NCBI GenBank assembly: GCA_947303715.1
Contig: CAMYYY010000002.1
Coordinates: 1 to 64,000 of the forward strand
Source: an uncultured Bacteroidales bacterium
GTDB lineage: Bacteria; Bacteroidota; Bacteroidia; Bacteroidales; Bacteroidaceae
Direction: 5' to 3'
Length of the DNA: 64,000 nt
The translations under genes and the position numbers were made by a program. The notes beneath the pieces are model-generated. The model did no database searches. It worked only from the letters and a program-made list of their open reading frames with translations, and was not told the origin of the DNA. Below are positions 9,323 through 16,719 of this stretch, piece after piece. Numbering within the stretch: position 1 is the stretch's first letter; each line of letters starts with the position of its first letter.

Positions 9323-9394
9323 GAGTTCATAGTTCATAATTCATAGTAAACTCCTTCACTCCCACACTCCTTAGAAAAAAATAAAAAAGGTATT

Positions 9395-10471
9395 ATGAAA
9401 CGAATCGTTATATTCTCCCTTGCCCTCACGTTGGGCATCGCACTTGCTCAGGCGCAGCCTAAGAGCCGCGTGCAGAACACCGCCGCCGCAGGAAAGTCCG
9501 ACAACGGTACGGCCCTCAGCGAGCGCGCCAAGTCGCAATACACCGGCCAGATGCCCGCCCCCTCCGACGTGGTCTGGAAACGCGATATCTACCGCATCCT
9601 CGACCTCACGAAGGAAGCCAATGCCGCCCTCTACTATCCCGTCGAGCCGCTTGGCGACCGTGTGAACCTCTTCACCCTTGTCCTCCGCCTCGTCGTCGAC
9701 GGCAAGGTGCCCGCCTACGAGTACCGCTCCGATGGTAACGAGCTCTTCACCGAAGAGAACAAATACAAAGTGAAGGATTTGCTGGAGAAGTTCTACATCT
9801 ACTACGAGGAGAAGAACGGCAAGATCAGCGTTGCCGATGCCGACATCCCCTCGGGCGAGGTGCTCAGCTATTTCATCAAGGAGAGCAGCTACTACGACCA
9901 GCGTACCGCCACCACGGGCACGAAGGTTACCGCCATCTGCCCCGTTCAGCATCGTTCGGGCGACTACGGCGACTCTGAAGCCGTCACCAAGTTCCCTATG
10001 TTCTGGCTCAACTACGACGAAGTGAGCGCCTACTTCGGCATGACACCTGTCATGACCAGCTCGTTCAACAACGTCTCCAACATGAGCCTCGACGACTACT
10101 TCGTCAAGCACCAGTACGAGGGCGAAATCTACAAAACCGCCAACCTGCAGAACAAGCTGCTTACGGACGAGGCTAAAGGCGACACCGCCCTTCGCATGGC
10201 CCGCGAGCGTATCGAGGGCGAGCTGCGCGGCTTCGAGCATAATCTATGGGGCACCGCCGAGCCTGAGCCCGAGGACTCTACCATCGTCGAGAGCAAGGGC
10301 TTCCTGCGCCGCACCCGTACGGCCAAGGCTACCGCCCAGAAAACGCCCAAGGCCAAGACAAAGTCCACACGCACCAAGACTCCGTCAGCCAAGAAGGAGA
10401 AAGCCACCAAGAGCGGCAGCTCCTCCTCTTCCGGTTCCGGCGGCCTCTCCGTGCGCCGTCAGAAACGCTGA
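9395..10471 (+). CDS. gldN: Type IX secretion ring protein GldN/PorN
   Basis: A 358-residue periplasmic protein with a signal peptide (cut near residue 21, LAQA/QPKS). The family core begins DVVWKRDIYRILDLTKEANA near residue 58 and includes the LYYPVEPLGDRVNLFTL stretch. The last 60 residues are an unusual low-complexity basic tail of Lys, Thr and Ser (TKSTRTKTPSAKKEKATKSG). PorN binds PorK to form the outer ring. It is the last gene of the operon: the stop is followed 31 bases later by a terminator. Confidence 0.93.
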   Translation: MKRIVIFSLALTLGIALAQAQPKSRVQNTAAAGKSDNGTALSERAKSQYTGQMPAPSDVVWKRDIYRILDLTKEANAALYYPVEPLGDRVNLFTLVLRLVVDGKVPAYEYRSDGNELFTEENKYKVKDLLEKFYIYYEEKNGKISVADADIPSGEVLSYFIKESSYYDQRTATTGTKVTAICPVQHRSGDYGDSEAVTKFPMFWLNYDEVSAYFGMTPVMTSSFNNVSNMSLDDYFVKHQYEGEIYKTANLQNKLLTDEAKGDTALRMARERIEGELRGFEHNLWGTAEPEPEDSTIVESKGFLRRTRTAKATAQKTPKAKTKSTRTKTPSAKKEKATKSGSSSSSGSGGLSVRRQKR

Positions 10472-10502
10472 TTTCGTCAAATTCTTCATGGATAAACAAT
10501 AC

Positions 10503-10532
10503 AAAAGGCCCCTTCGTAAAGGAGCCTTTTTT
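10503..10532. terminator. Bidirectional terminator between gldN and tRNA-Leu
   Basis: The inverted repeat AAAAGGC...GCCTTTTTT has an inner CCTT/AAGG extension. It has T-runs on both sides, so it can end both the T9SS operon on the plus strand and the tRNA-Leu transcript on the minus strand. Confidence 0.8.
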
Positions 10533-10537
10533 CGTCG

Positions 10538-10621
10538 TACTCGGAGTCGGGGTCGAACCGACACGGGTGTTACCCCATTGGTGTTTGAGACCAACGCGTC
10601 TACCGATTCCGCCATCCGAGC
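10538..10621 (-). tRNA. tRNA-Leu (anticodon CAA)
   Basis: An 84-nt class II tRNA. The acceptor stem is GCTCGGA/TCCGAGT with one G-U pair at the end. The D arm has GGCGGAATCGGTAGACGC. The anticodon stem TTGGT/ACCAA encloses the loop CTCAAAC, giving CAA. A long variable arm is followed by the T stem GTCGG/CCGAC with loop TTCGACC. The discriminator is A and the CCA end is not encoded. The tRNA decodes UUG. Confidence 0.93.
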
Positions 10622-10647
10622 AACGCACATTTCGGTAAATGCGGGTG

Positions 10648-10753
10648 CAAAGGTACGAGTAAGCGAGTGAAAAAAAAAATTTTTTTTTATTTTTCCGAGC
10701 AGGAGTACCTAAAATCGCTGATTAAAGGTACGAGTAAGCGAGTGAAAAAAAAT
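10648..10753 (-). promoter_or_regulatory. tRNA-Leu promoter with a duplicated upstream copy
   Basis: TACCTTTG on the minus strand (10648-10655) lies 26 bases before the tRNA 5' end. A 29-base direct repeat spans this box and its upstream side (AAAGGTACGAGTAAGCGAGT plus an A-run). It recurs 75 bases away at 10724-10752 with TACCTTTA instead of TACCTTTG, which looks like a local tandem duplication of the promoter region. Confidence 0.55.
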
Positions 10754-11094
10754 AAAATGCAATTTATTTTTATTTCCGAGGAATCAATCTCTAAAAAAAT
10801 AACATCAAACTCTGGCGGCACGACGTTAAACTCTGTCAGCAGAAAGACCTGCCTAATTCGCCAGAAGACCCCTTCCAAATGAAGTTTTTTCCCAAAAATT
10901 CGAGAAGCCTGTTTGTGCGCTAGGAGAGGGTGCATCCATCGGAACGAGGGGATTTCGCTCGTTTCTGAGGCCTTATAGAGCAGGATTTGGGGCCTTCTTT
11001 CCTTCTATTAAGCCTTGAAACGAATACGCTTTGGGGAATAGCGGGATTGCACACGGTTGTCTTTCTGCTTTTTAGATGAAACTAAATTACTCGA
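10754..11094. other. Gene-free stretch upstream of the repeat modules
   Basis: I see no supportable gene here. The short frames on both strands have no recognisable start context or similarity. The last 50 bases (from 11043) begin a block that is repeated before the second module at 11259-11310: both read GGGATTG, then TTGTCTTTCTGC, TTTTAGA and GAGCG with scattered differences. Confidence 0.6.
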
Positions 11095-11246
11095 GCGTTC
11101 CAATTGTTCCAGTTCCAATTAGTTTTTTGAGGTATCAATATTTCGCCTTTCTATATATAACTATCTATATATTAAATATATATAAAGTCTTTAATAAGAG
11201 GGTTAGTGCTTGAAAAAAGTAATTGGAACTGGAACAATTGGAACGC
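11095..11246. repeat. Inverted-repeat module A (GTTCCA words around an AT-rich core)
   Basis: A 27-bp perfect inverted repeat (arms 11095-11121 and 11220-11246) is built from the tandem words GTTCCAATT, GTTCCA and GTTCCAATT. The arms face each other across 98 bases whose centre (11150-11185) is almost only A and T. Inside each arm follows a T-run (GTTTTTTGAGG on the left, and on the right the reverse complement CTTTTTTCAAG). The structure is too large for a terminator and lies in no transcript with a visible gene. It resembles an iteron-flanked, easily melted region. Confidence 0.75.
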
Positions 11247-11309
11247 AAAGCCTCCCTTGGGATTGTACCCTATTGTCTTTCTGCCTTTTAGAGGAAGGAA
11301 ATTGACTGA

Positions 11310-11483
11310 GCGTAACAAATAACAGTTATAACAGTTGTTTTTTCGAAGGGTGTACTTTTCCTTTTTTTATCTATTTTTATATATAATATATTAACTATTA
11401 ATTAATTATATATATAAAAAAGGAGGATTAGAGAGGTAGCCTACCCTCAAAAAAACTAACTGTAACTGTTATAACTGTTACGC
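11310..11483. repeat. Inverted-repeat module B (AACAGTTAT words around an AT-rich core)
   Basis: It has the same layout as module A but other words. The left arm, GCGTAACA then GTTATAACAGTT then TTTTTTCGAAGGG, is answered on the right by the reverse complement GCGTAACA, GTTATAACAGTT, GTTTTTTTGAGGG. The core (11370-11420) is a run of TATATATAAT-type sequence with its own imperfect inverted repeat. The flank AGCG[words]GTTTTTTTGAGG is shared with module A, so A and B are tandem copies whose recognition words have diverged or been exchanged. Confidence 0.7.
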
Positions 11484-11817
11484 TTGGCAACTAACTTTCT
11501 CTCCTACAAGGCCTTTACCAAGAAAAAGGCGCTTCATGCCGCGTTTCAGGGAGTCACAGCAAGTTTCCCCTCCCTCCCCCCGAAAGGGTGTCACAAACTG
11601 GCGTGCGAAATAACGCCCAAAATTTCGCCCCTGGGCGCGTCGGGGCAAAAGATAACGCGTACCCGCCCGTCGACTCGCGCGCGCGTACGCGCGAGAAAAA
11701 GGGCGTAAAATCGGGGCGGCGCAAAATCTCCCCGCCGCATCCTCTGGCAACGGGGGGATGATGATGCATCGTATCGAAAACTCCGTCTTCCCTCTCTGGG
11801 GGCTTCACAGACGAAAA
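11484..11817. other. Gene-free GC-rich stretch with a CG-rich palindrome
   Basis: No gene is supportable. The stretch holds a strong palindromic region of CG-alternating bases around 11672-11696 (CTCGCGCGCGCGTACGCGCGAG, able to fold into a hairpin) followed by an A-run. The composition changes sharply from the AT-rich modules just upstream to more than 60 percent GC here. Confidence 0.5.
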
Positions 11818-13530
11818 CTATACCGTCAGGCGGACGTGGGCGTGAGCCTCGACGACATTGATGGCATAGTCGCCCAGCTTCTCGCACTCGCCGATGATGT
11901 CCATGTAGTGGACGCCCATCTGGTAGTCGTACTTCTGCTCGCCTACATCGATGATGTTTTTCTCCTTCAGGCTGGAACGGTAGTTGTTGATTTCGTTCTC
12001 GATGTTAAGGCTCTCGACGGGCTGAATGGTGCCCGTCTTGTCCTCAAGGAGAGCATTCATCTGCGTGAGGGCACGGTCGCAGAGGGAGAGCATGTGCTCA
12101 ATATGGCGGTATTGGTCGGGCGTGAAGTCCTCCGACGACTGGAACTTGCGGTTGACGGCGCGGGCCATGTTGTAGCAGCTGTCGCCGATGCTCTCAATCT
12201 CGGATATCTCGCGCAGCATACTGCGGATGTCGAGCTTACTTTCAGGGCTCAGGCGACCCTCGGAAACCTTGTTGAGGTAGTTGGCAATCTCTATCTCCAT
12301 GTTATCCGAAATGCCCTCGTACTTCTCGATACGCGAGAAGAGCTTCGTAAACTCGTCCTCGTCAGTCATGTGGAGCAATTCAGGCAGGAAGCCGAACATA
12401 CGCTGTATGCGACGGGCGAAGAGGTTGATTTCCTTGCGGGCCTCGAGGAGCGAGAGTTCAGCGGTACTGAGCATACCGGCAGAGATGTAGCGCAGGCGAG
12501 TATCCTCGTCCTCCTCCTTGCCCTTGATAAGGCGGCAGACGATGCGCTCCAGCAGGGGGATGAACCAGATGAGGATAAGGACGTTGCAGAGGTTGAAGCA
12601 CGTATGGAAGGCACAGAGGGCATAGTTGACCATCGTGCTGTTGTGGGCGATATCGGCCTCCGTAGCGGGCACATAGAGGGGGTCGAAGCCCACAAGCGAG
12701 CAGACCATGTTGATGAACGGACGGAAGATGCAGAGCACCCACACGACGCCGAAGACGTTGAAGATGAGGTGGGTGAGGGCAGCGCGGCGGGCCTGGGTGC
12801 TGGCAGAGAGGGCTGCGACGTTTGACGTGATGGTGGTGCCGATGTTCTCACCCATCACCAGGGCGATGCCCTGATAGATGGGCATGACGCCCGATGAGCA
12901 GAGGAGCATGGTGATGGCCATGATGGCTGCCGACGACTGCACGCACATGGTGAGCACGCCGCCGATGAGCAGGAAGAGAAGCGTCGTCCAGATGCTGTCG
13001 GGGTTGAAGGAGGAGAAGAAGTGGATGATGGCATCGTTGTGCGCCAGGTCCATCTCAGCGGCATTCATGCGCAACGTGGAAAGGGCAAAGAACAGGAAGG
13101 CGAAGCCGAACAGGAATTCACCCACGGACTTGCCCGTACTCTTCTTTTGGAACAGAAGGATGATGCCGAGGAGGAAAATAGGCCAGGCAAAGCTGCTCAT
13201 ATCGACGGAGAAGCCGAAGAACGCCATCAGCCACGCGGTAACCGTCGTACCGATGTTGGCGCCCATGATGACGCTGATGGCCTGCGCCAGCGTCAGTAGT
13301 CCGGCATTGACAAAGCTGACGGTAAGGACCGTAGTAGCCGTGGACGACTGGACGGCAGCCGTCACGAACGTACCCGTCAGAAGACCCGTAAAGCGGTTGC
13401 GCGTCATAGCCCCCATGATATTGCGCAGATGCCCACCGGCCAGTTTCTGGAGCGATTCGCTCATCACCTTCATGCCGTACATCAATAGGGCAAGACAGCC
13501 AAGAAGTTTTAAAAAGGATAAAACGGTCAT
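11818..13530 (-). CDS. Na/Pi cotransporter family protein with PhoU-like tail
   Basis: A 570-residue membrane protein. The N-terminal two thirds hold two inverted Na/Pi cotransporter repeats with the characteristic QSSTATT (near residue 61) and a second QSSAA (near 205), plus GANIGTT and GENIGTT motifs. From about residue 340 a soluble helical region with ExxxxGDSCYNMARAVNRKF resembles PhoU. Proteins of this plan import phosphate with sodium, or in some species regulate di-nucleotide-linked phosphate balance. The gene diverges from the nucleoside kinase across overlapping promoters. Confidence 0.9.
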   Translation of the reverse strand: MTVLSFLKLLGCLALLMYGMKVMSESLQKLAGGHLRNIMGAMTRNRFTGLLTGTFVTAAVQSSTATTVLTVSFVNAGLLTLAQAISVIMGANIGTTVTAWLMAFFGFSVDMSSFAWPIFLLGIILLFQKKSTGKSVGEFLFGFAFLFFALSTLRMNAAEMDLAHNDAIIHFFSSFNPDSIWTTLLFLLIGGVLTMCVQSSAAIMAITMLLCSSGVMPIYQGIALVMGENIGTTITSNVAALSASTQARRAALTHLIFNVFGVVWVLCIFRPFINMVCSLVGFDPLYVPATEADIAHNSTMVNYALCAFHTCFNLCNVLILIWFIPLLERIVCRLIKGKEEDEDTRLRYISAGMLSTAELSLLEARKEINLFARRIQRMFGFLPELLHMTDEDEFTKLFSRIEKYEGISDNMEIEIANYLNKVSEGRLSPESKLDIRSMLREISEIESIGDSCYNMARAVNRKFQSSEDFTPDQYRHIEHMLSLCDRALTQMNALLEDKTGTIQPVESLNIENEINNYRSSLKEKNIIDVGEQKYDYQMGVHYMDIIGECEKLGDYAINVVEAHAHVRLTV

Positions 13531-13551
13531 ACGTATTTAGGATTTTTTTAT

Positions 13552-13572
13552 TACCTTTGCGCTGCAAAAGTA
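13552..13572. promoter_or_regulatory. Tightly packed divergent promoters (Na/Pi transporter and nucleoside kinase)
   Basis: TACCTTTG on the plus strand (13552-13559) and TACTTTTG on the minus strand (13565-13572) are only five bases apart and face each other, so the two polymerases would compete. The plus box places the kinase start at 13590 rather than the longer frame beginning at 13557. Confidence 0.65.
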
Positions 13573-13589
13573 GTAAAACCCGAGCGAAT

Positions 13590-14573
13590 ATGCAAACAAG
13601 CAAGAAAAAAAACACATACAAAGCTCCTGCGGAAATCACAGGCGTGGCCACCGTGAGCGATTTCAACCGCAGGGTGGAACAGGGCGACATCCATGACATC
13701 ATCAACGTCACAGAGGTGCTGCAGTCACGTCAGATAGCCGATATGGCCGACGAAATCTGCGAGCGGGGCACCATCCGCGTGGTGCTTATCGCCGGGCCGT
13801 CGTCATCAGGAAAGACCACCTTCAGCAAACGGCTTTCCGTACAGCTGATGGCCGTAGGGCTGAAGCCCGTGGCGCTCTCGACGGACGACTACTTCGTCCC
13901 CCGTCACCTCACACCGAAAGACGAAGACGGCAACTACGACTTCGAGTCGCTCTATGCCGTCGACCTCGACCTGTTCAACGAACAGCTGCAGGCCCTTATC
14001 GCCGGCAAAGAGGTGCGGCTGCCGCGCTTCAACTTCGAGACGGGGCTGCGCGAATGGCGTAGCGACGCTTTGACGTGCAATTCCGACACGGTGCTGATTA
14101 TCGAGGGCATCCATGCCCTCAATCCCTTGCTGACGGAGAGCGTGGCAGAGAGCGCCAAGTACCGCATCTTCTGTTCGGTACTCAGCGACGTATCCCTCGA
14201 CGGACAGCAAACCATCGTCACCACGGACAACCGCCTGCTGCGACGCATACTGCGCGACAGCCAGTATCGCGGGTTCCCCGCCGAGGAGACCATCCTTCGG
14301 TGGCCCTCCGTCCGCCGAGGCGAAGAGAAATGGATCACGCCATTCATCGGAGAGGCCGACGTGTTGTTTGATTCGTCGTTCCTCTATGAACTGGCTGTGA
14401 TGAAACGAAAACTGGAGCCCATCCTGCAGGAGGTGCACAATACCTCTCCGGCGTATGAAACGGCACAACGGCTGCTTGGCTACATCGAATACTTCAAGTC
14501 CATTCCCGACAAGGCCATTCCGCCCACGTCGCTCCTGCGGGAGTTCTTCGGCGGCAGCAGCTATAAGTATTAG
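13590..14573 (+). CDS. Uridine kinase-like nucleoside kinase
   Basis: A 327-residue P-loop kinase. Walker A is GPSSSGKTTFSKRL (near residue 70), followed by VALSTDDYFVPR as in uridine/cytidine kinases and the conserved lid region around IIEGIHALNPLL. Such enzymes phosphorylate uridine or a related nucleoside with NTP. Many Bacteroidetes homologues are about 550 residues because a TGS/ThrRS-like N-terminal half is fused to the kinase. Here only the kinase half is present, with a short lead-in (EITGVATVSDFNRRVEQGD). A heptamer repeat and rpoN follow directly. Confidence 0.85.
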   Translation: MQTSKKKNTYKAPAEITGVATVSDFNRRVEQGDIHDIINVTEVLQSRQIADMADEICERGTIRVVLIAGPSSSGKTTFSKRLSVQLMAVGLKPVALSTDDYFVPRHLTPKDEDGNYDFESLYAVDLDLFNEQLQALIAGKEVRLPRFNFETGLREWRSDALTCNSDTVLIIEGIHALNPLLTESVAESAKYRIFCSVLSDVSLDGQQTIVTTDNRLLRRILRDSQYRGFPAEETILRWPSVRRGEEKWITPFIGEADVLFDSSFLYELAVMKRKLEPILQEVHNTSPAYETAQRLLGYIEYFKSIPDKAIPPTSLLREFFGGSSYKY

Positions 14574-14614
14574 GTTAAGGGTTAAAGGTTAAGGGTTAAT
14601 GGTTAGAGGTTAGA
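14573..14614 (+). repeat. Six tandem GGTTAAG-type heptamers up to the rpoN start codon
   Basis: Six contiguous 7-base units (GGTTAAG, GGTTAAA, GGTTAAG, GGTTAAT, GGTTAGA, GGTTAGA) fill the whole gap between the kinase stop and rpoN, and the last A is the A of the rpoN ATG. The leader of rpoN is therefore made of repeat and shows no other ribosome-binding context. Confidence 0.85.
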
Positions 14615-16131
14615 TGAATATGGCAAACCTTGATAATGTACAGGCGGAACAGCAACAAGAGTTACTGACGCAACAGCAACGGCTATCGGCCCAGCAAATG
14701 CTGGTGGTCAGTTTGTTGCAGCTATCCACGCAAGAGATGGAGGACCGCGTGCGGACTGAAATTCTCGAAAATCCTGCTCTTGAAGAGGGTTCGGATGACG
14801 AAAGTCCTATTGACGATGTTGCTGACGACTCAGGCGACGACGACATTACCGACGAGCTTGAAGGCGACTCGATGGGAACAACGGCCGATACCGATATGGA
14901 GTTCGACGACGACAACGACAACTCGTCCGACTACCAGACAGGCAGAGAGACCTCACCCCGCGAGGAGATTCCCATCGACGCAGGCATCTCATTCTTCGAT
15001 TTGCTGAAAGAACAGCTCGGCGAACAGCCGCTTACCGACCAGCAGCAGGCCATCGGGCTCTTTCTGATTGGGTCGCTCGACGACGACGGCTGGCTGCGCA
15101 AGAGCATCCACGAAATTGTGGAGGTATTGGCCTTCAAGGCCGACATCGACACAACGGCTGACGAAGTGGAGGGTGTCCTTCACGTCATTCAGCAGTTCGA
15201 CCCCGCAGGTGTGGGCGCCCGCAACCTGCAAGAATGCCTCCTGCTCCAACTCGACAGAAAGGATGGTCAACAAGTCAACAAGTCAACAAGTCAACAAGTT
15301 ATGATGGCGCGACGCATCCTCACAGAGTGCTTCGATGACTTCGCCGCCAAGCGTTGGGACCGCATACCCGAAGCCCTCGGCATCAGCAAGGAGGAAGCCG
15401 ACGCGGCCCTCGTCGAGCTCACACGCCTCAACCCCCACCCAGGCAGTTCCTTGAGCGAAATGGTGGGGAAAGGCATGCAGCAACTGGTGCCCGACTTCGT
15501 GATGGACTCTGAGGGCGACGAAGCCGTGCCCATCCTCAACAACGGCGGCCTGCCCACCCTCCGCGTCAGCAGCGAGTTCCGCGAGATGCTTGCCGCTCAA
15601 TCCAAGAACGGCACTCCCGCCCAACGCGAGGCAGCCCGGTTCCTGCAACAGAAAATCGATAGCGCCCAAGGATTCATCCAAGCCGTGCGGCAACGGGAGC
15701 AGACACTCAACGCCGTCATGCGGGCTATCGTCAAAATCCAAAAGGATTTCTTCCAAACAGGCGATGAGGAAGCGCTGAAACCCATGATATTGCAAGACGT
15801 GGAAGCGGCATCGGGCTACGACATTTCCACCATTTCCCGCGTCAGCAATACCAAGTATATTCAGACGCGCTTCGGCATCTTCCCCCTCAAGTATTTCTTC
15901 TCCAACAAACGGGTGAAAGTAGGCGGCGAGGATTCCGAGACGTACATCAACCTCAACGATGTGCTGAAGGAACTGAAAACCCTTATTGATGGCGAGGACA
16001 AGTCCAACCCGCTGACCGACGACAAACTCGCCGCCCTGCTGAACGAGAAGGGCTTCAACGTCGCCCGGCGTACCGTAGCCAAATATCGCGAGGCGCTCTC
16101 CATCCCCATCGCCAAGATGAGAAGACGATGA
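14614..16131 (+). CDS. rpoN: RNA polymerase sigma-54 factor
   Basis: A 505-residue sigma-54. Region I is the Gln/Leu-rich N-terminus (QQELLTQQQRLSAQQMLVVS, LLQLSTQEMEDRV), followed by a long acidic region II (residues 50-110, mostly Asp, Glu and Ser). The core-binding domain has the usual FDPAGVGARNLQECLLLQL. The RpoN-box helix is near the end (ARRTVAKYREALSIP). It needs AAA+ activators to open promoters. An octamer array codes for an extra, apparently inserted peptide at residues 218-228 (see 15266). It lies 41 bases after the kinase, and both are probably on one transcript. Confidence 0.95.
   Translation: MNMANLDNVQAEQQQELLTQQQRLSAQQMLVVSLLQLSTQEMEDRVRTEILENPALEEGSDDESPIDDVADDSGDDDITDELEGDSMGTTADTDMEFDDDNDNSSDYQTGRETSPREEIPIDAGISFFDLLKEQLGEQPLTDQQQAIGLFLIGSLDDDGWLRKSIHEIVEVLAFKADIDTTADEVEGVLHVIQQFDPAGVGARNLQECLLLQLDRKDGQQVNKSTSQQVMMARRILTECFDDFAAKRWDRIPEALGISKEEADAALVELTRLNPHPGSSLSEMVGKGMQQLVPDFVMDSEGDEAVPILNNGGLPTLRVSSEFREMLAAQSKNGTPAQREAARFLQQKIDSAQGFIQAVRQREQTLNAVMRAIVKIQKDFFQTGDEEALKPMILQDVEAASGYDISTISRVSNTKYIQTRFGIFPLKYFFSNKRVKVGGEDSETYINLNDVLKELKTLIDGEDKSNPLTDDKLAALLNEKGFNVARRTVAKYREALSIPIAKMRRR
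15266..15297 (+). repeat. Four tandem GTCAACAA octamers inside rpoN
   Basis: The array is four exact copies of an 8-base unit read in frame as QQVNKSTSQQV, between the conserved LLLQLDRK and MARRILTECFDDF segments. Because 8 is not a multiple of 3, four copies (32 bases) keep the frame only together with the bases next to them. A related array (GTCCACGA, GTCAACAA, GTCAACGA, GTCTACGA) lies inside the unrelated gene at 51392. Confidence 0.85.
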
Positions 16132-16132
16132 G

Positions 16133-16160
16133 GGTTAAAGGTTAAGGGTTAAAGGTTAAA
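16133..16160 (+). repeat. Four tandem GGTTAAA/G heptamers after rpoN
   Basis: Units GGTTAAA, GGTTAAG, GGTTAAA and GGTTAAA begin right after the rpoN stop codon. The same word precedes rpoN and fills 28293-28394. Confidence 0.85.
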
Positions 16161-16194
16161 GTAGTTAGTTGTAAAGAATCAAATCGTAAATAAA

Positions 16195-16701
16195 ATGAAT
16201 CCTATTGTCAGTATTATTATGGGCAGCACAAGCGATTTGCCCGTCATGGAGAAAGCCGCCGCATTCCTGAACGAAATGCGAGTGCCGTTTGAAATCAACG
16301 CCCTCAGCGCCCATCGCACCCCCGAGGCCGTCACCACGTTCTCCCACGAAGCCGCAGGGCGCGGCATCAAGGTCATCATCGCTGCCGCAGGTATGGCTGC
16401 CCACCTGCCGGGGGTTATTGCCGCGCAGACTGCCGTCCCCGTCATCGGCGTGCCCATCAAAAGTACCCTCGAAGGCATGGACGCCCTGCTCGCCATCGTG
16501 CAGATGCCTCCTGGCATACCCGTCGCTACCGTAGGCATCAACGCCGCACAGAATGCCGCCATTCTGGCCGTGCAGATTCTCTCCCTCAGCGACGCCGACT
16601 TGGCTAACCGTTTTGCCGACTACAAAGAAGGACTGAAGCGCAAAATCGAAAAAGCTAACGCCGACCTTGCCGAGGTGAAATACGAATTCAAATGTAACTA
16701 A
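16195..16701 (+). CDS. purE: 5-(carboxyamino)imidazole ribonucleotide mutase
   Basis: A 168-residue class I PurE. It holds GSTSDLPVMEKAAAFL at the N-terminus, the SAHRTPE motif with the catalytic His near residue 41, AAAGMAAHLPGVIAA near 65, and GVPI near 86. It converts N5-CAIR to CAIR in purine synthesis in the cytoplasm. purK is not in the window. ispG follows after 18 bases, so the two are probably cotranscribed. Confidence 0.95.
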   Translation: MNPIVSIIMGSTSDLPVMEKAAAFLNEMRVPFEINALSAHRTPEAVTTFSHEAAGRGIKVIIAAAGMAAHLPGVIAAQTAVPVIGVPIKSTLEGMDALLAIVQMPPGIPVATVGINAAQNAAILAVQILSLSDADLANRFADYKEGLKRKIEKANADLAEVKYEFKCN

Positions 16702-16719
16702 CGGGACAATACGTCTTTT

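Noticed and set aside
11478..11887. Several overlapping short frames in the GC-rich stretch before the Na/Pi transporter
   Set aside because: Arg/Pro-rich frames on both strands with no conserved look; they arise from the CG-rich palindrome.
14573..14614. Telomere or dif-like site
   Set aside because: The heptamer is a simple tandem repeat between genes. It lacks the two 11-base half sites of dif, and this is an internal chromosomal locus.
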